From the IMG/VR virus record IMGVR_UViG_3300042476_000164, positions 1-37,397 of that record: DNA of 37,397 nucleotides. One strand, 5' to 3'. Numbering within the stretch: the first letter of the stretch is position 1; each line of letters starts with the position of its first letter. The DNA comes from a virus. Both the position numbers and the translations under genes were made by a program. Shown one piece after another: positions 5,733 through 12,635 of this stretch. The notes under the pieces are model-generated. The model was not told the DNA's origin and made no database searches. It was given only the letters and a program-made list of their open reading frames with translations.

Positions 5733-8081
5733 ATGATTACTATTTTTCCGACCCTGTTCAAGTTAACCAGTCCGACCTTAATCGAGCCTACCGATGTAAT
5801 CGAAAGGATACGACACGGATCGCCCCACACGCGGAACATCATTGAAGAACTACGCGCAACAAGTGATCCGGTGCAGATCAAGCGGCTCAAGGAATCGCTA
5901 CCCGTTTACCTATGGTCAGGTGAGTTTAACCACCGATCTGCTGCCGGCTGCCTTGCTCACTCAGGACTGATCTGTCTGGACTTTGACGATGAGGTCAAGG
6001 CGAATGTGATAGGAAACCCGTATGTGTATGTAGCGTTCCTCTCACCAACGGGTACGGGCGTAAAGGCAATAGTCCGCATCCCTCCAATCATAGAGCAGCA
6101 TGAGAGGCATTTCAGAGCATTGCAGGAGTACTTCAACCTGCCCACACTTGATACCGGTGGTGACCTGCCACGCAGTTGTTTTGATTCGATTGACCCTGAG
6201 ATATACGTTAACGAATCTGCTCCGGTATTCATCGCTGAGGAAGGCGAAGAACCGCAACCGTCAGGCTCGCACACGTACTTCCCAGTGACTGATGAGCATG
6301 AGATAATTCAACGTATTAAAACATGGCTCGATAGACGTAAGACCTTTGCTACCGGAGGCCGTAACAGTTACATTCACTCGTTCTGTGCTGCTATGAATCG
6401 GTTCGGTGTAAGTCGAGCCAGTGCTGAATCGGTTGCACTGAGTTATGCAGGTAAGGACTTCGGTGAGCGAGAGATATTAGCGGTGGTGAAGTCTGCTTAC
6501 GGCAACACCGCTCAGACCGGGACGGCCGTGTTTGAGAATGTACGGATACTGAATAGCTTCAAGGTTCAGAAGCAGATGGGTGTGAGCGATGATAAGCTGA
6601 TTGATGAAGCCAAGCGCAACGGATTGAAACCCGTACAAGCGCAGACGCTGATCGCATCGCTCGAATCCGGTAAGACGATCACTAAGTTCTGGACGGTTAT
6701 AGAACGCCCGAACGATAGGCTTCAGATTGATTTCAACTATCATCTGATGTTTATGTGGCTCAGTCAGCAGGGATTCTACCGGTATAAGTTAGCAGAGGAT
6801 ACGATAATACTTATCCGTAAGACAAACAATATCATCAGCCTTTGCGACCGAACCGATATAATCGATTGTATAAACAACTACATGAAACGGTTACTGCCGG
6901 CTGACCCGCAGATGAACACGGTGCTTCAATCGTTTACGACTAAGGCGCGTCAGTTGGTTCACCCTGATCAGTTGATGTTCCTTGATTACTGCGATCCTGA
7001 ATGGATAGAAGATAGACGTGATGAGGGGTATTTCTTCTTTCAGAACCACGCGGTGAAGGTCACTAAGAAACGAATCGAGGCGATCGAATACTCCGAACTG
7101 CCGGGATGTATCTGGTCGCGTCAGATACTATCGCGTCCCATTAGTATCGATGAGAATGTAGAATGTGAATATGAAAGGTTCATATCATTGGTTAGTTGCG
7201 GTAATCACCCACCTGAGGAGCATCAGGCGCAGAACTATTTTGCACTGACCAGTATCATCGGTTATATGCTGCACAATTATAAGGACAAGAACAAGTCACG
7301 AGCGATAGTCCTGACTGATGAGGCTATCTCGGACTTTGCTGAGGGTGGTACGGGTAAGGGTGTTTTCGTACAGGGTCTGCGCGAGATGAAACGGTTAGCG
7401 TTTATTGACGGTAAGAACTTTAAGTTCGATAAGGCTTTTCTATGGCAGAGCCTGAGCATAGATACTCAGATCGTATGGATGGATGACGTGAAGAAAGATT
7501 TCAACTTCGATCAGTTGTTTGCCGTATTGACTTCAGGCATCGAGATCGAAAAGAAAAATAAGAACCCGTTCTTTATCCCGTACGAGAGATCCCCAAAGTT
7601 TATCATCACCTCGAACTATTCGATCAAGGGTGATGGTAATTCGATTGACCGACGGAAGCACGAAATGGAGTTTAAGCAGTATTTTAACAAGTCGCACACA
7701 CCTGAAGAAGAGTTTGGCCATATCCTGTACGATGATTGGGACAGTGACGAATGGAATAAATTTTATAACTTTATGTTCGATTGCTTTCAATACTACCTGA
7801 ATAACGGATTGGTAGCGGCTGAGAATAAGAACCTATCATTTAAGAAACTATTGCACCAGTCCTGTCAGGATTGGATAGATTGGTGCGATATGAATATAAC
7901 CTGCACGATGAGTAGGGCGAAGGCAGATATACATAATCAGTTCGTATCGGACAACCCAGATTACAATAAGGTCAAGATCAACACCACTACTAAGTGGTTA
8001 GAAATGTACTGTAAATACAAGGGCTATCAGATCGAACACGTCACGGAGAATAGAACACGAATGGTAAGGATAATAGTATAG
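5733..8081 (+). CDS. Primase-helicase fusion (BT4734/VirE-like plus SF3-type ATPase)
   Basis: This 782-residue replication protein has an N-terminal BT4734/VirE-N-like domain (about 10-165). It carries LICLDFDD with D83 and D85 and the SPTGTGVKAIVRI loop (104-116), both typical of archaeo-eukaryotic-type primases. A PriCT-like helical region follows at about 190-270. The C-terminal ATPase has Walker A GGTGKG (538-543), Walker B WMDD (about 580) and sensor ITSN (about 625), followed by an SIDRRKHEMEF arginine region, as in superfamily 3 helicases. It should prime and unwind phage DNA. No DNA polymerase is present, so elongation is presumably by the host. Length and domain order match Bacteroidota phage and mobile-element primase-helicases. 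Confidence 0.88.
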   Translation: MITIFPTLFKLTSPTLIEPTDVIERIRHGSPHTRNIIEELRATSDPVQIKRLKESLPVYLWSGEFNHRSAAGCLAHSGLICLDFDDEVKANVIGNPYVYVAFLSPTGTGVKAIVRIPPIIEQHERHFRALQEYFNLPTLDTGGDLPRSCFDSIDPEIYVNESAPVFIAEEGEEPQPSGSHTYFPVTDEHEIIQRIKTWLDRRKTFATGGRNSYIHSFCAAMNRFGVSRASAESVALSYAGKDFGEREILAVVKSAYGNTAQTGTAVFENVRILNSFKVQKQMGVSDDKLIDEAKRNGLKPVQAQTLIASLESGKTITKFWTVIERPNDRLQIDFNYHLMFMWLSQQGFYRYKLAEDTIILIRKTNNIISLCDRTDIIDCINNYMKRLLPADPQMNTVLQSFTTKARQLVHPDQLMFLDYCDPEWIEDRRDEGYFFFQNHAVKVTKKRIEAIEYSELPGCIWSRQILSRPISIDENVECEYERFISLVSCGNHPPEEHQAQNYFALTSIIGYMLHNYKDKNKSRAIVLTDEAISDFAEGGTGKGVFVQGLREMKRLAFIDGKNFKFDKAFLWQSLSIDTQIVWMDDVKKDFNFDQLFAVLTSGIEIEKKNKNPFFIPYERSPKFIITSNYSIKGDGNSIDRRKHEMEFKQYFNKSHTPEEEFGHILYDDWDSDEWNKFYNFMFDCFQYYLNNGLVAAENKNLSFKKLLHQSCQDWIDWCDMNITCTMSRAKADIHNQFVSDNPDYNKVKINTTTKWLEMYCKYKGYQIEHVTENRTRMVRIIV

Positions 8082-8084
8082 ATT

Positions 8085-8384
8085 ATGAGAAACCTAACAA
8101 TATCAGATAGTATAAACTTAAATGGATGTAGGGAGTATAACCTACTTAGAATTTCTAACATTGAAAGTTTTTTAGATTCACATCTTAATAATTTAGACTT
8201 TTATGCAAGTGCATGGAAGGTTATACGTGATCTTGAAAAAGAGATAATGTTTGAAAATCATCCAAAAGATTTTATATTTATTCCGTACAAACCGGGTGGA
8301 GATGTTATTTTTAGACTTGTAAATGTAGTAGTACAAGGTGATAGTAGATATGTAATTTATGAATTTGATTCATATTTCGTATGA
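8085..8384 (+). CDS. Hypothetical protein, AT-rich
   Basis: The 99-residue protein begins three bases after the helicase stop and ends with an ATGA overlap into the next gene. It has a helical centre (LDFYASAWKVIRDLEKEI) and strands at the end (FRLVNVVVQGD, YVIYEFDSYF). I do not recognise a family. Base composition is distinctly richer in A/T than the helicase and the following gene, like the PP-loop gene, so it may be a later insertion into the operon. Confidence 0.65.
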   Translation: MRNLTISDSINLNGCREYNLLRISNIESFLDSHLNNLDFYASAWKVIRDLEKEIMFENHPKDFIFIPYKPGGDVIFRLVNVVVQGDSRYVIYEFDSYFV

Positions 8385-8728
8385 CCCCACTCGAACTCTA
8401 CCTAATTCAATCCGGTTACACGCGATACCGGTCAGACGGGACTATTGCACGCGAAACGGATACGTACAGTGCGATGGGATCGTTGTATTTCGATTACGTT
8501 TTAGGTGATAAATCGTACAGAATAGGATTGCACGGGAGGGGTAAGCCTGCTACGCTGATCAGTCCGCGTCCGAAAGTGATACGCGAAATGAGCGTGAACG
8601 GTAGATACTTTCGCTATAATAATGCAGAATTGTTTGATGATACGATGAACATCGTACTTGCCCGATACACGCCAAAAGAGTTAATTCAGCTGATCGAATC
8701 GGGCGAAACGATTACTATCTTTGAGTAG
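8381..8728 (+). CDS. Hypothetical protein ending the early operon
   Basis: This 115-residue protein starts in an ATGA overlap with the previous stop. It reads as a small alpha/beta protein (LYFDYVLGDKSYRIGL, KVIREMSVNGRYFRYN) with a C-terminal helix (ELIQLIESGE). No family is recognised. It is the last plus-strand gene of the early run and is followed by a GC-rich hairpin at 8755-8780 that may stop transcription. Confidence 0.65.
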   Translation: MTPLELYLIQSGYTRYRSDGTIARETDTYSAMGSLYFDYVLGDKSYRIGLHGRGKPATLISPRPKVIREMSVNGRYFRYNNAELFDDTMNIVLARYTPKELIQLIESGETITIFE

Positions 8729-8754
8729 GTTTATTTTGAGTTAAGGGTTGTTGT

Positions 8755-8780
8755 AGCAGGGGGCAGGGGTGTCCCCTGCT
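8755..8780 (+). terminator. GC-rich hairpin after the early operon
   Basis: AGCAGGGG (8755-8762) pairs perfectly with CCCCTGCT (8773-8780) around a 10-base loop, 27 bases after the last early stop codon. It is followed by TAATTATG rather than a U-run, so it is an imperfect intrinsic terminator. The symmetric stem could slow polymerase from both sides. Confidence 0.5.
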
Positions 8781-8920
8781 TAATTATGCCACTCAACTAT
8801 GCCATGATTTCCTACCGTACTTATTGCGAAGTTAACCCCGATGGATTTTATAATAGGTAGTATTCCTGCCCATTCTCCTACGGTGTAGCAGTCCTTTAGG
8901 TTCTCAGTACCGATAAGCAT
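8780..8920 (-). pseudogene. Truncated second copy of the 9306-9623 gene's 3' end
   Basis: The frame gives 46 residues from MLIGTENLKDCYTV to VEWHN. A 29-residue block (KDCYTV to ISTVG) is identical to the C-terminal part of the neighbouring 105-residue protein, yet ten of its 29 codons differ, all synonymously. The first ~57 residues of the gene are missing, and similarity stops upstream of the LKDCY segment. It lies beyond the leftward terminator at 8991-9026, so it is probably a displaced 3' remnant. Translation from the internal ATG at 8920 is still possible. Synonymous-only divergence shows that both gene ends evolved under protein-level selection before they met in one genome. Confidence 0.8.
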
Positions 8921-8965
8921 CAGTTGTAAGAGATTCCACCTGATGCAGGGATAAAAAAAGTTTTA

Positions 8966-8973
8966 TATCTTTG
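8966..8973 (+). promoter_or_regulatory. Promoter -7 box before a small hydrophobic peptide
   Basis: TATCTTTG matches the -7 consensus and continues as TATCTTTGTCGCA, almost the same 13-mer as at 27-39. An A-tract lies just upstream. A TTG at the -33 position is not evident. It would give a plus-strand transcript starting near 8980 with a ~100-base structured leader. Confidence 0.55.
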
Positions 8974-8990
8974 TCGCATACCGGCTGAGC

Positions 8991-9026
8991 ATAATAAAAA
9001 AAGGCAAGCGTTGGCGCGCTTACCTT
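8991..9026 (-). terminator. Intrinsic terminator for leftward transcription
   Basis: AAGGCAAGCG (9001-9010) pairs with CGCTTACCTT (9017-9026), 9 of 10 bases, around a 6-base loop. On the minus strand the stem is followed by UUUUUUUAUUAU (from 9002 to 8991). This is a textbook Rho-independent terminator for the leftward operon and for the small RNA predicted just upstream of it. On the plus strand no U-run follows, so rightward transcripts would carry it as a leader hairpin. Confidence 0.8.
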
Positions 9027-9080
9027 TAATAAATAGCAGCAAAACTTTGCTTTTGATTCACACTCAAAAACACAAACAAA

Positions 9081-9188
9081 ATGCGAAACGCAATCGCAAT
9101 TGCTTGTTTGATTGATGCTGCTAACCGGTTTTTACAAAATCCATTTGTGCAGTTATTAATTATGCTTGCAATTTACAAGCAGGGTTAA
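9081..9188 (+). CDS. 35-aa hydrophobic peptide
   Basis: The peptide starts MRNAIAIACLIDAANRF and ends FVQLLIMLAIYKQG. Two hydrophobic patches (AIAIACLI, FVQLLIMLAIY) could insert in the membrane. The start follows CACTCAAAAACACAAACAAA, the same A/C-rich leader type as the strongest genes in this phage, and a promoter box lies 107 bases upstream. An RNA on the other strand covers the whole gene. A small hydrophobic peptide opposed by an antisense RNA is the layout of type I toxin-antitoxin modules, but no homology is claimed. The short length keeps this tentative. Confidence 0.5.
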   Translation: MRNAIAIACLIDAANRFLQNPFVQLLIMLAIYKQG

Positions 9189-9270
9189 TCCCCGCCTTAA
9201 CCGCATCTAAATCCTCTCGCCTCTCTTCGCTCGGACGGATTTCTTGCGGACGGTTGCGACTTGTTTTCAT
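9160..9270 (-). CDS. Possible leaderless 36-aa peptide
   Basis: The frame encodes a charged peptide (MKTSRNRPQEIRPSEERRED to KLQA) whose ATG is only 4 bases after the promoter's TATATTTG box. Any translation would therefore be essentially leaderless. Its 3' end overlaps the opposite 35-aa frame by 29 bases. It may equally be an accidental frame in a regulatory RNA. Confidence 0.3.
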   Translation of the reverse strand: MKTSRNRPQEIRPSEERREDLDAVKAGINPACKLQA

Positions 9271-9274
9271 ATGG

Positions 9275-9305
9275 CAAATATACAAACTATTCCGAAACTA
9301 CCAAA
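9275..9305 (-). promoter_or_regulatory. Leftward Bacteroidota-type promoter
   Basis: On the minus strand TTTG (9302-9305) is followed after 19 bases by TATATTTG (9275-9282). This is the best -33/-7 match in the window. It lies immediately downstream of the 9306-9623 gene, and transcription from it runs about 280 bases to the terminator at 8991-9026. Confidence 0.7.
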
Positions 9306-9623
9306 TCAATCATGCCACTCTACCAACCCATTATCCCCTACCGTACTAATGGCGAAGTTGACCCCGATGGACTTGATGATCGGTAGTATCCCTGCCCATT
9401 CGCCTACGGTGTAGCAGTCCTTCAGGAGCAGAACTACCGGCTGTTTGCTCTGTTCAATCAGTATCATCTGATCTATAAAATCTGCATCGTTATAATCGAG
9501 TAGAACTAATCTCTTGTCAGGCGATGGATCGGATAGGAACTCCTTGAGGTCATCGAATGCAGGATAATAAATTTTGGAAGCAAAGCAGTACTTATTCAGT
9601 ACGCAGTCAAAATCTGATTCCAT
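9306..9623 (-). CDS. Hypothetical protein, last gene of the late operon
   Basis: This 105-residue protein reads as alternating strands and helices (KRLVLLDYNDADFIDQMILI, QPVVLLLKDCYTVGEWAGIL, VNFAISTVGDNGLVEWHD). The pattern is vaguely like a receiver or Rossmann-type half-domain, without recognisable catalytic residues. I do not recognise the family. It overlaps the start side of the spanin-like gene by 17 bases. Its 3' end is duplicated at 8780-8920, which suggests recombination at this gene end. Confidence 0.7.
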   Translation of the reverse strand: MESDFDCVLNKYCFASKIYYPAFDDLKEFLSDPSPDKRLVLLDYNDADFIDQMILIEQSKQPVVLLLKDCYTVGEWAGILPIIKSIGVNFAISTVGDNGLVEWHD

Positions 9624-10140
9624 AACCTATTGATATTGATTTGTTGTAAAGATTGTACCCACCCGTTACAACCGTTCGATCCCGTAAGTACTGACCTTGC
9701 ACCGTTACTGATCGGTCTTGGAGATTGTATATTCCTGACAATGCGATTGGGAGAGGTCTGCACCGTTCTCGAATGGTATCGGTTCGATGGGTGTGAATCG
9801 TAGGGATTTGGTACGCGATATGTTGTGTGATGAGATAGCCCCGAACAGTATCGGTAACCTCAATAGATACACTGCCAGAATCAATAACATTGCGATAAAC
9901 GCGGATAGAATCAACACTGGCAGTAGGGTTAGCCAGAATAAGAGTTTCAGGGGTAGCGAGTACCGCATAAGGCATAGGTTTATATCGTACAACTGTATCG
10001 CGTTGGTAGGTCAGTACGGTATCGGTACGACCTTTAATATACTCAACCGAACCGATAGGATCAGGCAGGCATGAACGAAATAGTAATACTGTTAGTAGCA
10101 CCCCTACCCCGAACCAAACTACCTGATCGTGCCGTATCAT
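9607..10140 (-). CDS. Membrane-anchored DUF6808-like protein, spanin candidate
   Basis: The 177-residue protein has one N-terminal membrane segment (about 7-21, VVWFGVGVLLTVLLF) followed by a periplasmic-type region. That region has repeated RDTVV and TDT motifs, a middle region rich in strands and a C-terminal YNLYNKSISIGYGIRF hairpin. The pattern recalls DUF6808 proteins of Bacteroidota and their phages (recalled from memory). Its position next to endolysin and holin candidates and its anchor-plus-periplasmic layout suggest a spanin-like role in outer-membrane disruption. A CRS tripeptide after the anchor is not a clear lipobox. The functional call is inference. Confidence 0.55.
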   Translation of the reverse strand: MIRHDQVVWFGVGVLLTVLLFRSCLPDPIGSVEYIKGRTDTVLTYQRDTVVRYKPMPYAVLATPETLILANPTASVDSIRVYRNVIDSGSVSIEVTDTVRGYLITQHIAYQIPTIHTHRTDTIRERCRPLPIALSGIYNLQDRSVTVQGQYLRDRTVVTGGYNLYNKSISIGYGIRF

Positions 10141-10709
10141 TTCGCTAAGATAAGATTCTCCCCGTTATGTAGCAACATCTTATATCCTACCGCGTGAGCC
10201 GTGATCTGATCGATCTGATTATCATGCTCGACCACCCATAGCTGAACGTCAGGCATCGCATCGAAGGCAGCATAGAACAGATCCGCTGACTGCCCCTCGA
10301 CATCGATATTGACCATTGCAAAGTCAGTTCCTACCTTATCGAGTAGAGATGCAAGACTCATCGGTTTGACCGTGATCGGTGTGAACTTCTCCTGCTGCTG
10401 CCATTTCTGAACGTGAGCAGCTGAGGTTGTAGCTACCGCGCCCTGATTATCGTAGAATGTGATTTCAGCCTCGTCAGTGAGCGTTATACACTCGTTAAGT
10501 AGTTGCACCTGCAAGCCTGATAAGTTTCGCTCAAGGCTCTCAAACACGGTCGGAGAGGCCTCGACCATTACGCCCTCCCATCCGTTCAGTAATAGCTGAT
10601 ACGAATTGCTGAAGCTGATCCCATCGTATGCTCCGATCTCAAGGAGTCTTCCCGTAGCCGATCCAAAGTAGTTCAGTATGATTTGTTCTTCGTTATTCTG
10701 ACTATACAT
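10137..10709 (-). CDS. FkbM-family methyltransferase
   Basis: The 190-residue protein opens with SQNNEEQIILNYF and has the SAM-binding loop LEIGAYDG at 23-30. It continues with SNSYQLLLNGWEGVMVEASP, FAMVNIDVEG and LWVVEHD, which together mark Methyltransf_21/FkbM. These enzymes O-methylate sugars, often on polysaccharides or glycans. It overlaps the endolysin start by 8 bases. Together with three glycosyltransferases in the same operon it suggests methylated sugar decoration of the virion or of a host glycan. The length is slightly short but complete. Confidence 0.88.
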   Translation of the reverse strand: MYSQNNEEQIILNYFGSATGRLLEIGAYDGISFSNSYQLLLNGWEGVMVEASPTVFESLERNLSGLQVQLLNECITLTDEAEITFYDNQGAVATTSAAHVQKWQQQEKFTPITVKPMSLASLLDKVGTDFAMVNIDVEGQSADLFYAAFDAMPDVQLWVVEHDNQIDQITAHAVGYKMLLHNGENLILAK

Positions 10710-11178
10710 TATAGTTTTGATATTTAGTGACCATGTTCTTACCGTTGTGAATCTTTACCGCTCGGAGCATCTTCTTGCGATGACGCGATGAGTAGCTAAC
10801 GTGAACCCATGCAGGCTCATCCGGTGTACCAAACTCCCAGATCAACTGATCGAACGGTAGCTTCAAGGTTCGGATCGCATCGAATATCTGCCGGTTAGTA
10901 CCATCCAGATCGAGGTCAATTGCCTGACCCATTACGTGCTGCGATGATGCTGCACCACCGATACCTTTGTTAACTTTCTCAGACCTGAAGGCCGATGTGA
11001 TCGGAATCTTGCGGCCAAAGTATTCACAGAGGGGATCGTAAATGAACTTGCCCAAGTGCATCAGGTTCTGAATCTGATCTGCGTTAGGTGTATTGTTCAG
11101 ACCTTTGCGAGTAGCGTATTCAGATTTGATACAATCGCCATAGGTCAGGAACTCACTGATCTTGTCGGTCAATATCAT
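10702..11178 (-). CDS. Peptidase M15A endolysin
   Basis: This 158-residue protein carries the M15 zinc-peptidase motif SSQHVMGQAIDLD with H81 and D88, the catalytic Glu region LIWEFG (E115) and the last zinc ligand in AWVHVS (H126). M15A enzymes cleave peptidoglycan cross-links such as D-Ala-D-Ala or L-Ala-D-Glu bonds. No signal peptide is seen, so release to the periplasm should need a holin, and a holin candidate lies just upstream. The first ~25 residues may be a helical extension. Its start lies inside the previous gene's 3' end. Confidence 0.9.
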   Translation of the reverse strand: MILTDKISEFLTYGDCIKSEYATRKGLNNTPNADQIQNLMHLGKFIYDPLCEYFGRKIPITSAFRSEKVNKGIGGAASSQHVMGQAIDLDLDGTNRQIFDAIRTLKLPFDQLIWEFGTPDEPAWVHVSYSSRHRKKMLRAVKIHNGKNMVTKYQNYNV

Positions 11179-11356
11179 CTGTGAATAGGTTAGTTATAGT
11201 TTTACCTGCTACGGTTAGGATAAGCGAAACGATAGCGAACCATTTATCTTCGCTGAAGATCGCATAGCCCGTCATAGTCATACCGGCAAACAAGATCGAG
11301 TCACCTAATTTGCGCCATCGTTTCGGTGTAGGCTGATAGTATCGTTTCAATTTCAT
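11153..11356 (-). CDS. Holin candidate, two membrane segments
   Basis: The 67-residue protein begins with a basic stretch (KLKRYYQPTPKRWRK). It then has two hydrophobic segments (SILFAGMTMTGYAIF and WFAIVSLILTVAGKTI) and a charged tail. Small size, two membrane passes and the position directly before the endolysin fit a class II holin. Its start overlaps the stop of a 24-aa membrane peptide by ATGA. The call rests on topology and context only. Confidence 0.6.
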   Translation of the reverse strand: MKLKRYYQPTPKRWRKLGDSILFAGMTMTGYAIFSEDKWFAIVSLILTVAGKTITNLFTDDIDRQDQ

Positions 11357-11427
11357 CTAAGGTTGTTTTCGTCAAATATCTCAATCACTATCAGAACCAA
11401 CAGGAGCAAACAGAGAATGAGTATCAT
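11353..11427 (-). CDS. 24-aa single-pass membrane peptide
   Basis: The frame encodes MILILCLLLLVLIVIEIF followed by DENNLR, essentially one membrane helix with an acidic tail. It starts 2 bases after the spike gene's stop and its own stop overlaps the holin candidate's start (ATGA). Tight packing in a lysis cluster supports a real gene, possibly a holin partner or pinholin-like peptide. Shortness limits certainty. Confidence 0.5.
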   Translation of the reverse strand: MILILCLLLLVLIVIEIFDENNLR

Positions 11428-11429
11428 AG

Positions 11430-12509
11430 TCAGACTTGGGTTAGAATGTTTTTTCCGTTGAGTTTTGTCGCACCCTTTGCGCGTAACGACCATTCTTTAT
11501 TATGATGGAATCCCTCGACCCAGTACTTACCAGGTAAGCTATTGTTTAACCAATTGGTCGCATTAGTAAAGTCATAGCTTACCGCGTTCGATCCGAAGTA
11601 CCAACAAGTATCCTGATCGATCGCCTCAAACTTTGCAGAGCCTGGAATGTTTCCGTAGCGTTCGATGTGAACCTCTGAATAGTTTGTCCCCTGAGCGCGT
11701 ACCATCGTGCCGGCATACTGAGGGAAGCCGCCTGAGATATGAGCGTAACCACCTGTCAGGCTGAGATCAATCATTGCAACAGATGTTAATGTTTCTGCCC
11801 AGAAGTCTGTGATCCGAACCGATTTGCACGTTGTCGAGCCATCGTTAACTACATAGAATCCACGCTGAGGTATTTGGTTAGTAGCCGCGTCAACCGTGCA
11901 TCGGATGAATGCGGTGTTACCGGATGCGGTTGAACTGAAGCAAGCGATCTGCCCTTGCTTAGGAAACGACCGACACTGATCTACCGTACCCATGTTTGAG
12001 CCGGACTTGTTAAAACCTGCACCGGTGTACGTGCCGTTATGCAGACCGATACCGATGCCTGAGATATTTCGCGTTTCGCATAACGCAATAAGGCAGTTCA
12101 TTCCGAACTCTTCGATGATACCACCTTTGGCCGCTGAGATAACCGTCACCCGTTTGATCAAGTCATGGTAGGTGCATCGCATTAGAATGCCGTATTCAGC
12201 TATTCCCTTGCAGTCTAAGAACATATTTTCGATGTTGAACCCATGTGACTGCATTACGTTGTTAGCCTCGTTAGCGTCAAGCGGTTGCGGTCTGCCGATC
12301 ATGTACGGCATAGGTACACCTGCTTTGATAGTAGTACCGCATCCGTCAATGATTAGCTGCTTACTGAGTGCCTTGAGTTTCTTGGGTAGGTGAACCGGAG
12401 CGGTTAGGGTTATCTCATCCGCATCAATGATAATCTTTGTGATGTTCATCGTTTCGGCATCTCTGACCGCTTTGATTAGATCCTCTGCGTTGGTGACTGT
12501 TACTATCAT
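11430..12509 (-). CDS. Right-handed beta-helix spike/fibre protein
   Basis: This 359-residue protein has the repeated short-strand pattern of pectate-lyase-like beta-helices (ITKIIIDADEITL, QLIIDGCGTTIKAG, FNIENMFLDCKGIAEYGILM, DLIKRVTVISAAKGGIIEE). Asn-Gly and Gly-Gly turns recur. Such proteins form trimeric tail spikes that bind or cut surface polysaccharides. I see no certain catalytic residues. A separate domain follows from about residue 300 (WYFGSNAVSYDFTNATNW). It lies between the metallophosphoesterase and lysis genes, downstream of other adhesin genes, which supports host recognition. Confidence 0.75.
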   Translation of the reverse strand: MIVTVTNAEDLIKAVRDAETMNITKIIIDADEITLTAPVHLPKKLKALSKQLIIDGCGTTIKAGVPMPYMIGRPQPLDANEANNVMQSHGFNIENMFLDCKGIAEYGILMRCTYHDLIKRVTVISAAKGGIIEEFGMNCLIALCETRNISGIGIGLHNGTYTGAGFNKSGSNMGTVDQCRSFPKQGQIACFSSTASGNTAFIRCTVDAATNQIPQRGFYVVNDGSTTCKSVRITDFWAETLTSVAMIDLSLTGGYAHISGGFPQYAGTMVRAQGTNYSEVHIERYGNIPGSAKFEAIDQDTCWYFGSNAVSYDFTNATNWLNNSLPGKYWVEGFHHNKEWSLRAKGATKLNGKNILTQV

Positions 12510-12526
12510 GGTGGAATGTTACTACG

Positions 12527-12634
12527 TTAATCTTGTTTTGACTGCTTAATGATGGTATAAATCGACAACACTACTGCTAACACAATAACCGCAACACATA
12601 CAATCATCAGTATCTGCTCGGTTAGGTAACTCAT
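12527..12634 (-). CDS. 35-aa single-pass membrane protein
   Basis: The peptide reads MSYLTEQILMIVCVAVIVLA followed by VVLSIYTIIKQSKQD, one long membrane helix with a basic tail. It starts one base after the phosphoesterase stop and ends just before the spike gene. This spacing matches real operon genes. It is likely another lysis or membrane factor, function unknown. Confidence 0.55.
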   Translation of the reverse strand: MSYLTEQILMIVCVAVIVLAVVLSIYTIIKQSKQD

Positions 12635-12635
12635 T

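Larger units (their letters stand above)
8991..9270 (-). ncRNA. Predicted ~280-nt leftward small RNA
   Basis: A well-spaced promoter (9275-9305, minus) and an intrinsic terminator (8991-9026, minus) define a short transcript unit starting near 9270. It is fully antisense to the plus-strand mRNA of the 35-residue peptide (9081-9188), including its leader and start. It also contains a 36-codon frame at its 5' end. Local stems include TGCTTG/CAAGCA and a direct repeat of CCGTCCG. It may be an antisense regulator, a dual-function RNA or simply the mRNA of the 36-aa frame. Readthrough from the late operon would also cover it. Confidence 0.5.

Noticed and set aside
8755-8780. Attachment site for integration
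   Set aside because: The hairpin is self-complementary but no integrase, second copy or tRNA end was found in the window.
9787-10074. Plus-strand 95-codon frame opposite the spanin-like gene
   Set aside because: Lacks a leader and has a membrane-anchored minus-strand protein opposite with convincing features.
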